Shown in pieces: positions 7,845 to 14,822 of a stretch of DNA of 31,601 nt. The stretch is from a virus, in the IMG/VR virus record IMGVR_UViG_3300032820_000066, positions 1 to 31,601 of that record; one strand, written 5' to 3'. The notes beneath the pieces are model-generated. The model saw only the letters and a list, made by a program, of their open reading frames with translations. It searched no databases and was not told the DNA's origin. Both the position numbers and the translations under genes were made by a program. How positions within the stretch are numbered: the first letter of the stretch is position 1; every line of letters starts with the position of its first letter.

Positions 7845-9285
7845 AGATCACATTCCTACCCATTTCGGTTTCGCCAAACTCTTCGTAATACGCGTTATCT
7901 TCGTCCAACTCGTCTTGCGGTGTAGCGTCTTGTAAATCGTTCAACCCTAAAAAAATTACACCTAGCGAGTCCACGTCATCGTCGTGGACACCTTTATCGA
8001 AGCGTAGGAACTCATTCTGGCACCCCGCGAACCATTCGGCGTCCATGTCCCACTCAACATTATGCGCTCGCATTTCTTTCTGAAGGGGTCTCGCACGCGT
8101 GCGTTTATCTTGCGACGGTGTTTTCTTTTCAAAGTTGATGAACGAATTAGGCACGCCACGCGCCGCGCGGTCGTGCATTTCCTTACCCACAAAAGGCCCG
8201 ATCGCTTTCTCGATCTTGTCTGACTCGACAAAAAACAGTTCGGGGCTAAATTCTTCTTGGATCTCGAACAACTTGTCCATGATCTCCAAAGAGTCCCACC
8301 GGCCTTTATCTGACCACACTACTTTCTTACGACCGAACGGGTTGACCCCAATGACCTTGAACGCTGTGTTGTCCGCGCGCTGTTTTTTCGAAATCGCAAA
8401 GTCCCCACCCGCGTAGTAAATCAACGGGGTTTGGTCGCCCGGATCTAAGGGGATGAAATCGCTGCGAACAAAGAAGTTCGCGGAGCTGTCAAATGGGTCG
8501 TTCAAATACTCTTGTGAGTACAGTTCAGCCGCACCGTCCTCGACAAATTCTTGTCGAATAAAGCGAAGCCGGGTCTCGCTAAACTTTTCGGGCCACAAAA
8601 TACCCGAGAAATCGTCGAAGGACTTATGCGCTTTGAAAATTAAGTTCTCCCACGTCTTGTTCTTCAACAGTCGGTTGAGAAGCGAGTCTTCGTGCAAGAT
8701 AGTTCCGACAACTCGTATTTTTCCACCGTCTCTAAGAGACTGTTTGCAAGCGGCGAAAAACCACCGCCTAAACTTTTCTCGTCGATCTGAATTTTCGACA
8801 ATCTCATCATTTTCAAGATCGTCGCCGACGATAAGGCCGGGGCGTTTTCCTCGCCATTTTCTACCGCGGAGTTTTTGTTCTGCGCCTTTAGCCAGTATGC
8901 GGAATTGATGTCCATCTACACATTCAACAATAATGTCGGTCACGGCATCCTTAATGAAGCGCTTAAAACGTAGTAATTCTTGCAACGCTTCATTGTCTTT
9001 AATTTCGTTCTTAATGTCACCTAAGAACTCGGCCGCTTGTTCTTCCGTATCCGAGACAATAATGACATAGTCTTGTAGTCGAAAGGCCGCTTCTGCCAAC
9101 ACATATGTATGCGTTATGCTCGTACTTTTTGCGTGGTTACGTGGGGCCGCAATTGCAACTTGCGCGGCGTCGGAACCAGCACTATCCCACATTTTAAGGT
9201 GGAATTGTGGTGTTGGTTTCTTTTGGTCATAGCCCTGAGCAAGAATCGACTCAGAAAACCCAAAAATTTCGCGCCCGGTAAGCAC
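7834..9285 (-). CDS. terL: Terminase large subunit
   Basis: 483 aa; GTG start 3 bases after the stop of the 652-aa gene. The N-terminal ATPase has a Walker A-like APRNHAKST (residues 47-55), YVIIVSDTEEQAAEFL, Walker B LIVGDDLE (151-158) and the coupling motif VVGTILHEDSLL (192-203). The C-terminal RNase H-type nuclease shows GGDFAISKKQRADNTAF (Asp295), LFFVES (Glu354) and HDDDVDSL (Asp435-Asp439). It powers DNA translocation into the prohead through the portal and cuts the concatemer. It is separated from the small subunit by about 5.5 kb of accessory genes. Confidence 0.92.
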   Translation of the reverse strand: MLTGREIFGFSESILAQGYDQKKPTPQFHLKMWDSAGSDAAQVAIAAPRNHAKSTSITHTYVLAEAAFRLQDYVIIVSDTEEQAAEFLGDIKNEIKDNEALQELLRFKRFIKDAVTDIIVECVDGHQFRILAKGAEQKLRGRKWRGKRPGLIVGDDLENDEIVENSDRREKFRRWFFAACKQSLRDGGKIRVVGTILHEDSLLNRLLKNKTWENLIFKAHKSFDDFSGILWPEKFSETRLRFIRQEFVEDGAAELYSQEYLNDPFDSSANFFVRSDFIPLDPGDQTPLIYYAGGDFAISKKQRADNTAFKVIGVNPFGRKKVVWSDKGRWDSLEIMDKLFEIQEEFSPELFFVESDKIEKAIGPFVGKEMHDRAARGVPNSFINFEKKTPSQDKRTRARPLQKEMRAHNVEWDMDAEWFAGCQNEFLRFDKGVHDDDVDSLGVIFLGLNDLQDATPQDELDEDNAYYEEFGETEMGRNVICGY

Positions 9286-9288
9286 CCG

Positions 9289-11247
9289 TTACCCGGCCTG
9301 CGGCACTTGCCCTCGATAGACCGAATACCGGTCGGGTCTACTTCCACCGCCGCGGGTCACCGTCGGTTGGAAGAACGCCTGTGGCGGCGCCACTGCGGAA
9401 CCCCCGCCGCTTGCGCTTGCGCGGAGTAGTGCTAACAAAGCCTCGTCCTCGTTTGACCCGAAATCGGGTTGATCAAACCTGATCGTGAGTCTGCCCCCCT
9501 GACCAGTGCCCTGACCAGTGCCCTGACCAGTGCCCTGACCAGTGCCCTGACCAGTGCCTATGCCCGTGCCCGTGCCCGTGCCCGTGCCTGTGCCTGTGCC
9601 TATGCCCGTGCCCGTGCCTAAACCACCAAAACCACCGCCTATGAGATCGCCTGCTACAAGTGAATTGGCTGTAGTTGTAGCTGGCGACGTATCGCCCGCG
9701 AGGCCGTTCGCGACCGCACCGCTTGGATCTCTGGAATCGACAATAGAAGTCTCCAACGCGGCTATAGCCGCCGCGAGTAAAGACTCCGCAGCCCCACTAA
9801 GCCCCCCACCGGATGCCTCGCTGCCCGTTTCCGTTGCTGCGAATGAATCCTCCGCTCCGCCACCGGACGTCCCCGGAAGCATATCTATCTGGCCGCTCTC
9901 GACTACTCCGCCGGGTTGAATAACATCGCCACTCAACGTTCCTGTTGCTGCTGCGAGTGAATCCTCCGCTCCGCCACCGGGCGTCGACAGAGGCATATCT
10001 ACAAACCCGCTCTCGACTACTCCGCCGGGTTGAATAACATCGCCATTCAACGTTCCCGTTGCTGCGAGTGAATCCTCCGCTCCACCACCGGGCGTCGACA
10101 GAGGCGTATCTACATACCCGCTCTCGGCTGCTTCGTCCTCGGCTGCTTCGTCCTCGGCTGCTTCGTCCTCGGCTGCTTCGTCCGCTACCTCTTCCTCTTC
10201 CTCTTCCTCTACCTCTACCTCTTGGACGGCATCATCAGGGCTTACGGTTAACGCGGTGCGCCCGCCGGGTGTTGTATCAGTACTTATATCAGCATCAAGT
10301 TCGGGAGCCTCCTCATCGGGGCGCGAAGATATGGAAGTATCGTAGTCGAGAGGATTGACACCCGGAGGGAGTACATTTGTAAAATCATATTGAGTCCCGC
10401 TATCGACTGTTCCGCTCTCAACTACTCCACCCTCTTGAACGACGTCACCGCCGCTATCGGTATTCAATAAACTGCCTGTTGTTGCCTTCAGCCCAAGTTT
10501 TACTGAATTAGGTAGTGGCAGTGCGTCAATGGCGGTATTTGCGGCGAACTGCGCTGCTGTGCCCCCAACGAACGATAGCCCGGCGGTCAGTACTCGAAGA
10601 ACTCCTTCAAGGGGGCCAAGGCCACTATCTTGATTTTCCTGAAGGTAGTTTGCTGTGTTTTGAACGAACGTAAATAAATCATTGGCGAGTTTTGGGTTAT
10701 CACTGAACGCTTTATCTATCGCGGCCAACGCGTCCTCTTCTGAGTCGAAAAGGTCAGCGATATTTGATGAGTTAACGATCCGGTTTCCATCACCGAAATA
10801 CTGCCCCCAAAACCCTTGGTTCAGAAGCTCTGTGCCTGGCCCCCTACCACCTGTGATTCGCTTAAGCCCGCCAATCGCAACCGGGTTCGCGTTTCTTCTT
10901 GGCAGTCCGCGAGCAGTTTCAGCCGCAATAACATTGGTTAGCTGATCTCGATTGACCGCCTCTCTTAACTGATTAGATGAATATGTGTTTCCAAAACCGC
11001 GCTCGCCGGTATACACATACGGAGTACCGTCGGCGTTCGTGGCGTAATAATTGGTTCTACCACTTCCTAGCCCAGATGCTCCATGCCCTTCGTAATACGT
11101 CGGGGACTTCGCGTTCGCTTCTTTCAAAGCGTATGCGTACAGGACTTCTTGACGCATGAGCTGCTTGATGTTTTCAGCAGTAACAGTCTCGGAAACACCG
11201 TTGGCGTTTACAAAATTAAACCCATGACGTTTTAGTCTGCTGCCCAC
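9289..11247 (-). CDS. 652-aa low-complexity repeat protein, possibly virion-internal
   Basis: GTG start with GGAGG 10 bases upstream. Residues 1-~270 are ordinary: EVLYAYALKEANAKSPTYYE, NQGFWGQYFGDGNRI, then a hydrophobic segment VLRVLTAGLSFVGGTAAQF. After that it is built of repeats: a Val/Glu run and four EDEAA units (~360-380), three ~37-residue units each carrying a PGGGAED(S/F)-type core and GDVIQPGGVVESG (~380-500), then Gly-Thr dipeptides and five GTGQ units (~575-605). The C-terminus RGGGSRPDRYSVYRGQVPQAG is unique again. The position beside terL in the late block suggests a virion or ejection protein. I do not recognise a family. Confidence 0.7.
   Translation of the reverse strand: MGSRLKRHGFNFVNANGVSETVTAENIKQLMRQEVLYAYALKEANAKSPTYYEGHGASGLGSGRTNYYATNADGTPYVYTGERGFGNTYSSNQLREAVNRDQLTNVIAAETARGLPRRNANPVAIGGLKRITGGRGPGTELLNQGFWGQYFGDGNRIVNSSNIADLFDSEEDALAAIDKAFSDNPKLANDLFTFVQNTANYLQENQDSGLGPLEGVLRVLTAGLSFVGGTAAQFAANTAIDALPLPNSVKLGLKATTGSLLNTDSGGDVVQEGGVVESGTVDSGTQYDFTNVLPPGVNPLDYDTSISSRPDEEAPELDADISTDTTPGGRTALTVSPDDAVQEVEVEEEEEEEVADEAAEDEAAEDEAAEDEAAESGYVDTPLSTPGGGAEDSLAATGTLNGDVIQPGGVVESGFVDMPLSTPGGGAEDSLAAATGTLSGDVIQPGGVVESGQIDMLPGTSGGGAEDSFAATETGSEASGGGLSGAAESLLAAAIAALETSIVDSRDPSGAVANGLAGDTSPATTTANSLVAGDLIGGGFGGLGTGTGIGTGTGTGTGTGTGIGTGQGTGQGTGQGTGQGTGQGGRLTIRFDQPDFGSNEDEALLALLRASASGGGSAVAPPQAFFQPTVTRGGGSRPDRYSVYRGQVPQAG
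9497..9618. repeat. Tandem 12-bp and 6-bp coding repeats
   Basis: Five perfect copies of CCCTGACCAGTG (9497-9556) are followed by about ten CC(C/T)(G/A)TG hexamers to 9618. They encode the GTGQ and GTGTG tracts of the 652-aa protein. Such arrays expand and contract by slippage without changing frame, since 12 and 6 are multiples of three. Confidence 0.9.
9834..10120. repeat. Three 111-114-bp tandem coding repeats
   Basis: Three adjacent units, offset by 114 and then 111 bp when the shared CCGCTCTC is used as marker (9893, 10007, 10118). They differ by a few substitutions and one codon deletion. They encode the 37-38-residue repeats of the 652-aa protein. Confidence 0.85.
10124..10183. repeat. 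Four 15-bp tandem coding repeats
   Basis: Four perfect copies of TCGGCTGCTTCGTCC encode the EDEAA units in the middle of the 652-aa protein. Identity at the third codon positions shows recent amplification. Confidence 0.9.
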
Positions 11248-11282
11248 TATCTCTGTGCCTCCATAATATCCGGCGCAAACAT
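11247..11282 (-). CDS. Possible 11-codon leader peptide before the repeat protein
   Basis: ATG at 11282 has a good ribosome-binding site (GGGGAAGG, 8 bases away) and encodes MFAPDIMEAQR. Its TAG stop overlaps the GTG start of the 652-aa gene (TAGTG). This would couple translation of the large gene to the mini-ORF. Only the sequence arrangement supports it; such short frames also occur by chance. Confidence 0.3.
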   Translation of the reverse strand: MFAPDIMEAQR

Positions 11283-11311
11283 CGTACTACCTTCCCCAGC
11301 CGCCTGCGTTG

Positions 11312-11584
11312 TCAATACCCGCTGTTGCGCCGTCCCGCGCGCCCGCTTTGCGTTCCTCTTTTTCCCATTCTATTGCGCGGCTTTCGAGATTTCACCGCTT
11401 TTCGTTTTCGTGTTGCCGCTCTTTCTCTTTCTAAAACCTTTTGTCTTTTCTGTGCATCTTTCGATAGTGCTAATCCTGCCCCGGCACCGGCAGCTACGCC
11501 CGCAACATCTTGCGTTAGTTTTGTTTTAAGAGCCCTTTTCGCGAACTCAAAACCCGCGCGCCCCACTATTAATGGTATTGCCAC
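11312..11584 (-). CDS. Small basic protein with Gly/Ala-rich hydrophobic core
   Basis: 90 aa starting at GTG 11584, chosen because GGAGGG lies 9 bases upstream within the end of the sulfotransferase-like gene. A TTG at 11602 would add six residues but has no ribosome-binding site. Residues ~25-40 (VAGVAAGAGAGLAL) could form a short hydrophobic helix. The C-terminal half is extremely basic (ERERAATRKRKAVKSRKPRN), consistent with nucleic-acid or membrane-surface binding. I do not recognise a family. Its place in the late block suggests a virion component, possibly ejected with DNA, but that is a guess. Confidence 0.55.
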   Translation of the reverse strand: MAIPLIVGRAGFEFAKRALKTKLTQDVAGVAAGAGAGLALSKDAQKRQKVLERERAATRKRKAVKSRKPRNRMGKRGTQSGRAGRRNSGY

Positions 11585-11588
11585 AACT

Positions 11589-12143
11589 TTAACCCTCCAC
11601 AATTATTCGGATCACTTCACGACCCGCATCAATTAAGCACTTTTGCCAATACTCAAATTCTGGTGCAAACCGGTCCTGCGCCACCTCAATTTCTTCCACG
11701 GACCATTGATGGATCACCTCCCGCGGCCCGTGCGTGTTCGGCAACGGCGCGCCGTCCCACTGCACCATTTGTTGGAATATTGAATCGATGCCGTCTGAAA
11801 AAAAAAACACTTTAGTCACAACATCCTTGTACGGGTTCAACGTTGGAAACAGAGGGTCATTGCGCCACCAGAGCAGATACTCAAGAAACGCCGTGCCATC
11901 GGGCGCGCCCGGCCACGTATTTGCGGACCCTTTAGGCGCCCCAAGCATGTGAAAGTACCAACTCTCCAAATGGTCATATGGATCGCGTATTACGGAATAC
12001 ACCGGGCGATCTAGTGGTATGTCCTCAACTCGATCGTGGTGCGTTTTACTCTTTTCGCCGCCAGCCGTCTGTAGCGCGTTCACTAACGTTCGCGATCCCG
12101 TGCGCGGTGTTTCCACAAACCGAAAGTCGGGAAAAGTAATCAC
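11589..12143 (-). CDS. Sulfotransferase-like protein
   Basis: 184 aa; the GTG start overlaps the stop of the metallopeptidase-like gene (GTGA). Two motifs of PAPS-dependent sulfotransferases are present in the right order: FVETPRTGSRTLVNAL (residues 9-24) matches the 5'-phosphosulfate loop, and VYSVIRDPYDHLESWYF (48-64) matches the 3'-phosphate region, with Arg53 and Ser61 in the usual positions. HHDRVEDIP between them is where catalytic histidines often lie. It is shorter than most family members (200-300 aa). If active it would transfer sulfate from PAPS to a carbohydrate or protein. It sits among virion genes, so a virion or host-surface glycan target is possible. Confidence 0.7.
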   Translation of the reverse strand: MITFPDFRFVETPRTGSRTLVNALQTAGGEKSKTHHDRVEDIPLDRPVYSVIRDPYDHLESWYFHMLGAPKGSANTWPGAPDGTAFLEYLLWWRNDPLFPTLNPYKDVVTKVFFFSDGIDSIFQQMVQWDGAPLPNTHGPREVIHQWSVEEIEVAQDRFAPEFEYWQKCLIDAGREVIRIIVEG

Positions 12144-12445
12144 CGGCCGAATACGGTATGAAGAATAGACTTTTCATTGTCCGCAATAAATGCCGAGAAA
12201 CCTTTGCCAAAGGCGTCCACTACCCGTTCCTCTTTCAATTTGCCATGCGATAAGCCCATCTGGTCCCACATTGCATGGCAAATTTCGTGAATCAAAGATT
12301 CTCGCTTCAATTCCTTCGACATGCCTTTCGCCAGCACTATCCGACCTTCGTGCGGCATACACAACCCGTCTACGTTTAAATTGTTGAGTAAATCCCCATC
12401 AACTTCTTCGACAGTATATGTTCGGCCGATGATTTTCAGTTTCAC
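12140..12445 (-). CDS. HExxH zinc metallopeptidase-like protein
   Basis: 101 aa; GTG start 6 bases after the metallophosphoesterase stop. Residues 51-80 read LIHEICHAMWDQMGLSHGKL then KEERVVDAFG: a classic HEICH zinc site (His53, Glu54, His57) with a downstream Glu (72 or 73) in a helix as possible third ligand. This arrangement resembles minimal gluzincins such as the ImmA/IrrE and phage DUF families. A short beta region (MKLKIIGRTYTVEEV, GRIVLAKGMSK) precedes it. Possible roles are processing of a virion protein or cleavage of a host regulator. The substrate cannot be read from the sequence. Confidence 0.65.
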   Translation of the reverse strand: MKLKIIGRTYTVEEVDGDLLNNLNVDGLCMPHEGRIVLAKGMSKELKRESLIHEICHAMWDQMGLSHGKLKEERVVDAFGKGFSAFIADNEKSILHTVFGR

Positions 12446-12451
12446 CGCGCG

Positions 12452-13426
12452 CTACAACTCAACCGTTTGCCCGTACACCACTGGTTTTTTCAAGGTGCAG
12501 TCCACTAACTGTGGCCGCACGTCCATCGAACCATCTTTATACAGCTCTGTTTCTAAAATCAAAAAGCCCGGATGCCAGTCGCGCGGATTGTTGTCAACAT
12601 ACCGAAATTGCGGCCCCATCGTACCCGCTAAAGTGCCGGTTTCGATGCCGTATCTGATCCCGGTATAGTCGTTATACGGGCGCGTCAGCAGTCGGTGTGT
12701 ATGCCCTGTGATCATCGTCTTGCCACTTTTCACCGCATTGGCGTGCGCCGCGTGAATAGAACTGTGCCACGAATGTTTAATAACAACACGACCGTTAATA
12801 TCGATCGACAGACAGAAATGCCACTTCTTAAAATAGTCTTCGAGCGTTGTGCCCTTGAGCCCTGCCAGCTCTGGCGCGTTACGCGCAATGTTCTTGTCTA
12901 AACGCTCGTCGTGATTGCCCCAGGTAAAAAGCCGCTTCGCTTTTTTGCATCGACGCTCCACCTCTTTAACCCGGGCTTGCGCCTCTTCCAACTCGTCAAC
13001 CAAGGCTAAGCGCTCTTCACCGCGCAACGCGCCGTGCCGGGACACTGAAGGCTGATCCGTCACATCACCATTTAATATCACGTAGTCGAACGTGTGGTCT
13101 TCCAGCGTCTTGAGAAAAATCCGCTCCGCAAAAGACACCTCACCGGGCCATATGTGCCAATCACTGGCTATGATTGCCCGAACTTTCTTCTTATCAATTT
13201 TGTAATGCTCGAACCGCGGCAGCGTTTCAACCCCCTTCGAGCCTCCAAGCGACGGCAATTTGATTCCGAGGGTAAATTCGATCTGTCTTCTTAAATAATT
13301 TGCGCGGCGTAAACTAACCCCCCAACTGTTGGCTACATCTTGCGTTAATAATCCTCGTCTAGCGGCGTCTTCCCAAACTCTAGCAAGGTCTTGACATTCT
13401 TCCGGTGCCCGTTTTGTTAACCCCAA
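12452..13426 (-). CDS. Calcineurin-like metallophosphoesterase with N-terminal HTH
   Basis: 324 aa; TTG start with AGGGA 8 bases upstream. All five metal-binding blocks are visible: SDWH (Asp89, His91), NGDVTD (119-124), WGNHDE (169-174), IKHSWH (216-221) and TGHTH (240-244). The N-terminal ~55 residues (GLLTQDVANSWGVSLRRANYLRR) look like a helix-turn-helix, which could direct the enzyme to DNA. Such proteins hydrolyse phosphodiesters; phage members may trim DNA ends or degrade cyclic nucleotides. A second, shorter metallophosphoesterase is encoded at 30280-30762 in the replication block. The location between the two terminase genes suggests a late function. Confidence 0.8.
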   Translation of the reverse strand: MGLTKRAPEECQDLARVWEDAARRGLLTQDVANSWGVSLRRANYLRRQIEFTLGIKLPSLGGSKGVETLPRFEHYKIDKKKVRAIIASDWHIWPGEVSFAERIFLKTLEDHTFDYVILNGDVTDQPSVSRHGALRGEERLALVDELEEAQARVKEVERRCKKAKRLFTWGNHDERLDKNIARNAPELAGLKGTTLEDYFKKWHFCLSIDINGRVVIKHSWHSSIHAAHANAVKSGKTMITGHTHRLLTRPYNDYTGIRYGIETGTLAGTMGPQFRYVDNNPRDWHPGFLILETELYKDGSMDVRPQLVDCTLKKPVVYGQTVEL

Positions 13427-13487
13427 TATCTGATCCCTTGTTCACGAATATGGTCAGTCCACAAAACGTGAACATCGAAGAACTTTT

Positions 13488-13793
13488 TTAAATGCTGATG
13501 TACCCCCTGCAATGAAGCATCGCCATAGTGTAGGCCACATCACCTTTGACCCCGTGGAGGTCTTCTTTGAGAACAAACTTGTTTGCGTGCAGCGCAAATC
13601 GCTGCGCAGGCTTCGTTAAATGCTGCGAATAAACCTGCATAAACCGTTGTATACCGAGACTCGAAATGGATTGAACCATCAATGACCACCGGTGGCACGC
13701 CATTACATACGTCGGTTTGTGCGCCGGTTCTAGCGTTATAACTCCTGGCGTGCCCCCGAACGTAAGCACGAAAGCCAGAACATAGGACGCCAC
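13488..13793 (-). CDS. Unknown 101-aa protein with hydrophobic N-terminus
   Basis: GTG start 9 bases after the stop of the 47-aa gene. Residues 1-20 (MASYVLAFVLTFGGTPGVIT) could be a weak signal peptide or membrane anchor. The rest contains two Cys (residues ~33 and ~94) and several His, followed by GYISI at the end. I recognise no family. The tight spacing to neighbours argues that it is expressed, but the ribosome-binding site is poor (no clear GGAG), so the start is uncertain. Confidence 0.45.
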   Translation of the reverse strand: MASYVLAFVLTFGGTPGVITLEPAHKPTYVMACHRWSLMVQSISSLGIQRFMQVYSQHLTKPAQRFALHANKFVLKEDLHGVKGDVAYTMAMLHCRGYISI

Positions 13794-13802
13794 CGGGTGC
13801 GG

Positions 13803-13946
13803 CTAACGTTGTGGGCAGTAGAGCCAGCTATACGCCGTTTTTGTTGTAGGTTTTGTAAGCACCGGGGCGCAATTAGCTGTCACGAGCGTAAGTTCTGGGC
13901 GGCGCGGCGGGGGCTTTGCGGGTTTGGGTTTGAGTTTTACGTTCAT
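13803..13946 (-). CDS. 47-aa proline-rich small protein
   Basis: ATG at 13944-13946 overlaps the TGA stop of the upstream 210-aa gene (ATGA), the coupling typical of this phage; a GGGCCAG purine patch lies upstream. The product starts MNVKLKPKPAKPPPRRPELT and ends with TAYSWLYCPQR. The first third is a Lys/Pro-rich, probably extended segment. It fills an otherwise empty gap between two genes. No family is recognised. It is too small for confident domain assignment, and the evidence for it is positional. Confidence 0.5.
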   Translation of the reverse strand: MNVKLKPKPAKPPPRRPELTLVTANCAPVLTKPTTKTAYSWLYCPQR

Positions 13947-14575
13947 GTCTGGCCCTGAATGTATGCCTTCATAGCATCAAGTCGAACCCGCTCGTCCTTG
14001 CTATAGTTTTCGGGTTCCCGTCGCCAATCGTCTCGTTCATCCGGCGTGACATATCCACGAATGACGGCATCAATGTGTGTCTGTTCCATAAATTCCTCGA
14101 ACGATCGCCCTTCTTTCCCCTGGTCTCTCAGCTCGTTATATTTCCGGCGCGCAAAGCGTTTTTGACGCTCAGACCAGTTATCAACGAACTCCTGCCGCAT
14201 CTTCGCGAATCTCGGGTCCACATGTTTTAGCTCGTGCAGCGCATCCCCAGCTAGCGCCTCACTAAGCCATTCGCCTTTAAGCTGTCTATTGCGAACCTGG
14301 ATCGTGTTCTGGCCCGGGTTAGGGTTGAAAAGCTCCCTAGCTGGATAGTATTCGAGTTGACCTTTCGGGTCAGAATTTCCAGTGCCATATAAGACCTCGA
14401 TGCCGTGCAGCGTTGGCGCCAATCGTGGGTACTTAGATTGAGCATTACGTTTTGCGATGTCGAGCCTGCGTTGATCTTCTCTCGGTGGCGCAAACGCTGA
14501 CCGGTATAAGCTGTCTGATCGCGGATCGTGTGATCGGGCAAACGCTGACCGGTATAAGCTGTTTGAAGGATTCAT
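13943..14575 (-). CDS. Protease-like late protein with duplicated N-terminus
   Basis: 210 aa; first gene after the late promoter. Residues 6-13 and 22-29 are the same octapeptide (SLYRSAFA), from a perfect 24-bp direct repeat. The middle contains GEWLSEALAGDALHELKHVDPRF: HELKH (114-118) fits the HExxH zinc pattern and lies in a helix, but I cannot identify a third ligand with certainty. The C-terminal half is helical and highly charged (NWSERQKRFARRKYNELRDQ, TPDERDDWRREPENY). Proteins of this type (YYPARELFNPNPGQ, ..VDPRF..) occur near virion genes in other phages. The function is unknown. The start codon has AAGG only 2 bases away. Confidence 0.55.
   Translation of the reverse strand: MNPSNSLYRSAFARSHDPRSDSLYRSAFAPPREDQRRLDIAKRNAQSKYPRLAPTLHGIEVLYGTGNSDPKGQLEYYPARELFNPNPGQNTIQVRNRQLKGEWLSEALAGDALHELKHVDPRFAKMRQEFVDNWSERQKRFARRKYNELRDQGKEGRSFEEFMEQTHIDAVIRGYVTPDERDDWRREPENYSKDERVRLDAMKAYIQGQT
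14491..14562. repeat. 24-bp direct repeat, 48-bp period
   Basis: Identical copies begin CAAACGCTGACCGG at 14491-14514 and 14539-14562. They encode the duplicated SLYRSAFA at the N-terminus of the 210-aa protein. The full identity suggests a recent duplication. Confidence 0.9.
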
Positions 14576-14720
14576 GGCCTTAGAAAAAAAATATTTCCTT
14601 TAAAATTGTAGAATTTTGTCTTGCTGGGACTTGATTCATGTTGTCACCTGGCGCTTTTGCCCCTCCCCCCCGTAAGTCATTGATTTTACTCAGGTTTTAC
14701 GTGATAACAGCGGATAATTT
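14576..14720. other. Leader of the late operon, no gene seen
   Basis: About 145 bases between the promoter -10 and the first late ORF. It holds a run of eight A, an AT-rich stretch near the start codon, and a C7 tract (14671-14678 region) next to GGCGC/GCC. I see no ORF with a ribosome-binding site, no tRNA and no convincing terminator. Confidence 0.5.
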
Positions 14721-14749
14721 AACATAATAATGGTTATGCGAACTGTCAA
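14721..14749 (-). promoter_or_regulatory. Candidate sigma70 promoter for the virion operon
   Basis: On the minus strand TTGACA (plus 14744-14749) is a perfect -35 box, followed by a 17-base spacer and TATGTT (plus 14721-14726; 4 of 6 to the -10 consensus). It points at the 210-aa gene and all structural genes downstream. It sits in the only sizeable non-coding gap of the late block. Confidence 0.65.
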
Positions 14750-14752
14750 CAA

Positions 14753-14813
14753 TATCAAGCACTTACGGTTGCGTATCTTATCCACAACCCAAAACGGTCG
14801 TAAGTGCTTGATA
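14753..14813. repeat. 15-bp perfect inverted repeat upstream of the late promoter
   Basis: TATCAAGCACTTACG (14753-14767) and its exact complement (14799-14813) are separated by 31 bases. The loop contains a second possible stem, GGTTG/CAACC. It lies directly after the small-terminase stop and ends 4 bases before the -35 box of the late promoter. It could be an activator or repressor site, or a stem that ends the terS transcript; there is no T run to favour a simple terminator. Confidence 0.85.
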
Positions 14814-14822
14814 GTTCGTTGG

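Noticed and set aside
9554-10358. Plus-strand frames rich in Val-Pro and Leu-Arg-Pro
   Set aside because: They are antisense reflections of the tandem repeats in the 652-aa minus-strand gene and have no ribosome-binding sites.
14576-14720. tRNA or small RNA gene in the late leader
   Set aside because: I could not fold a cloverleaf with acceptor and T-arm; only A- and C-tracts are visible.
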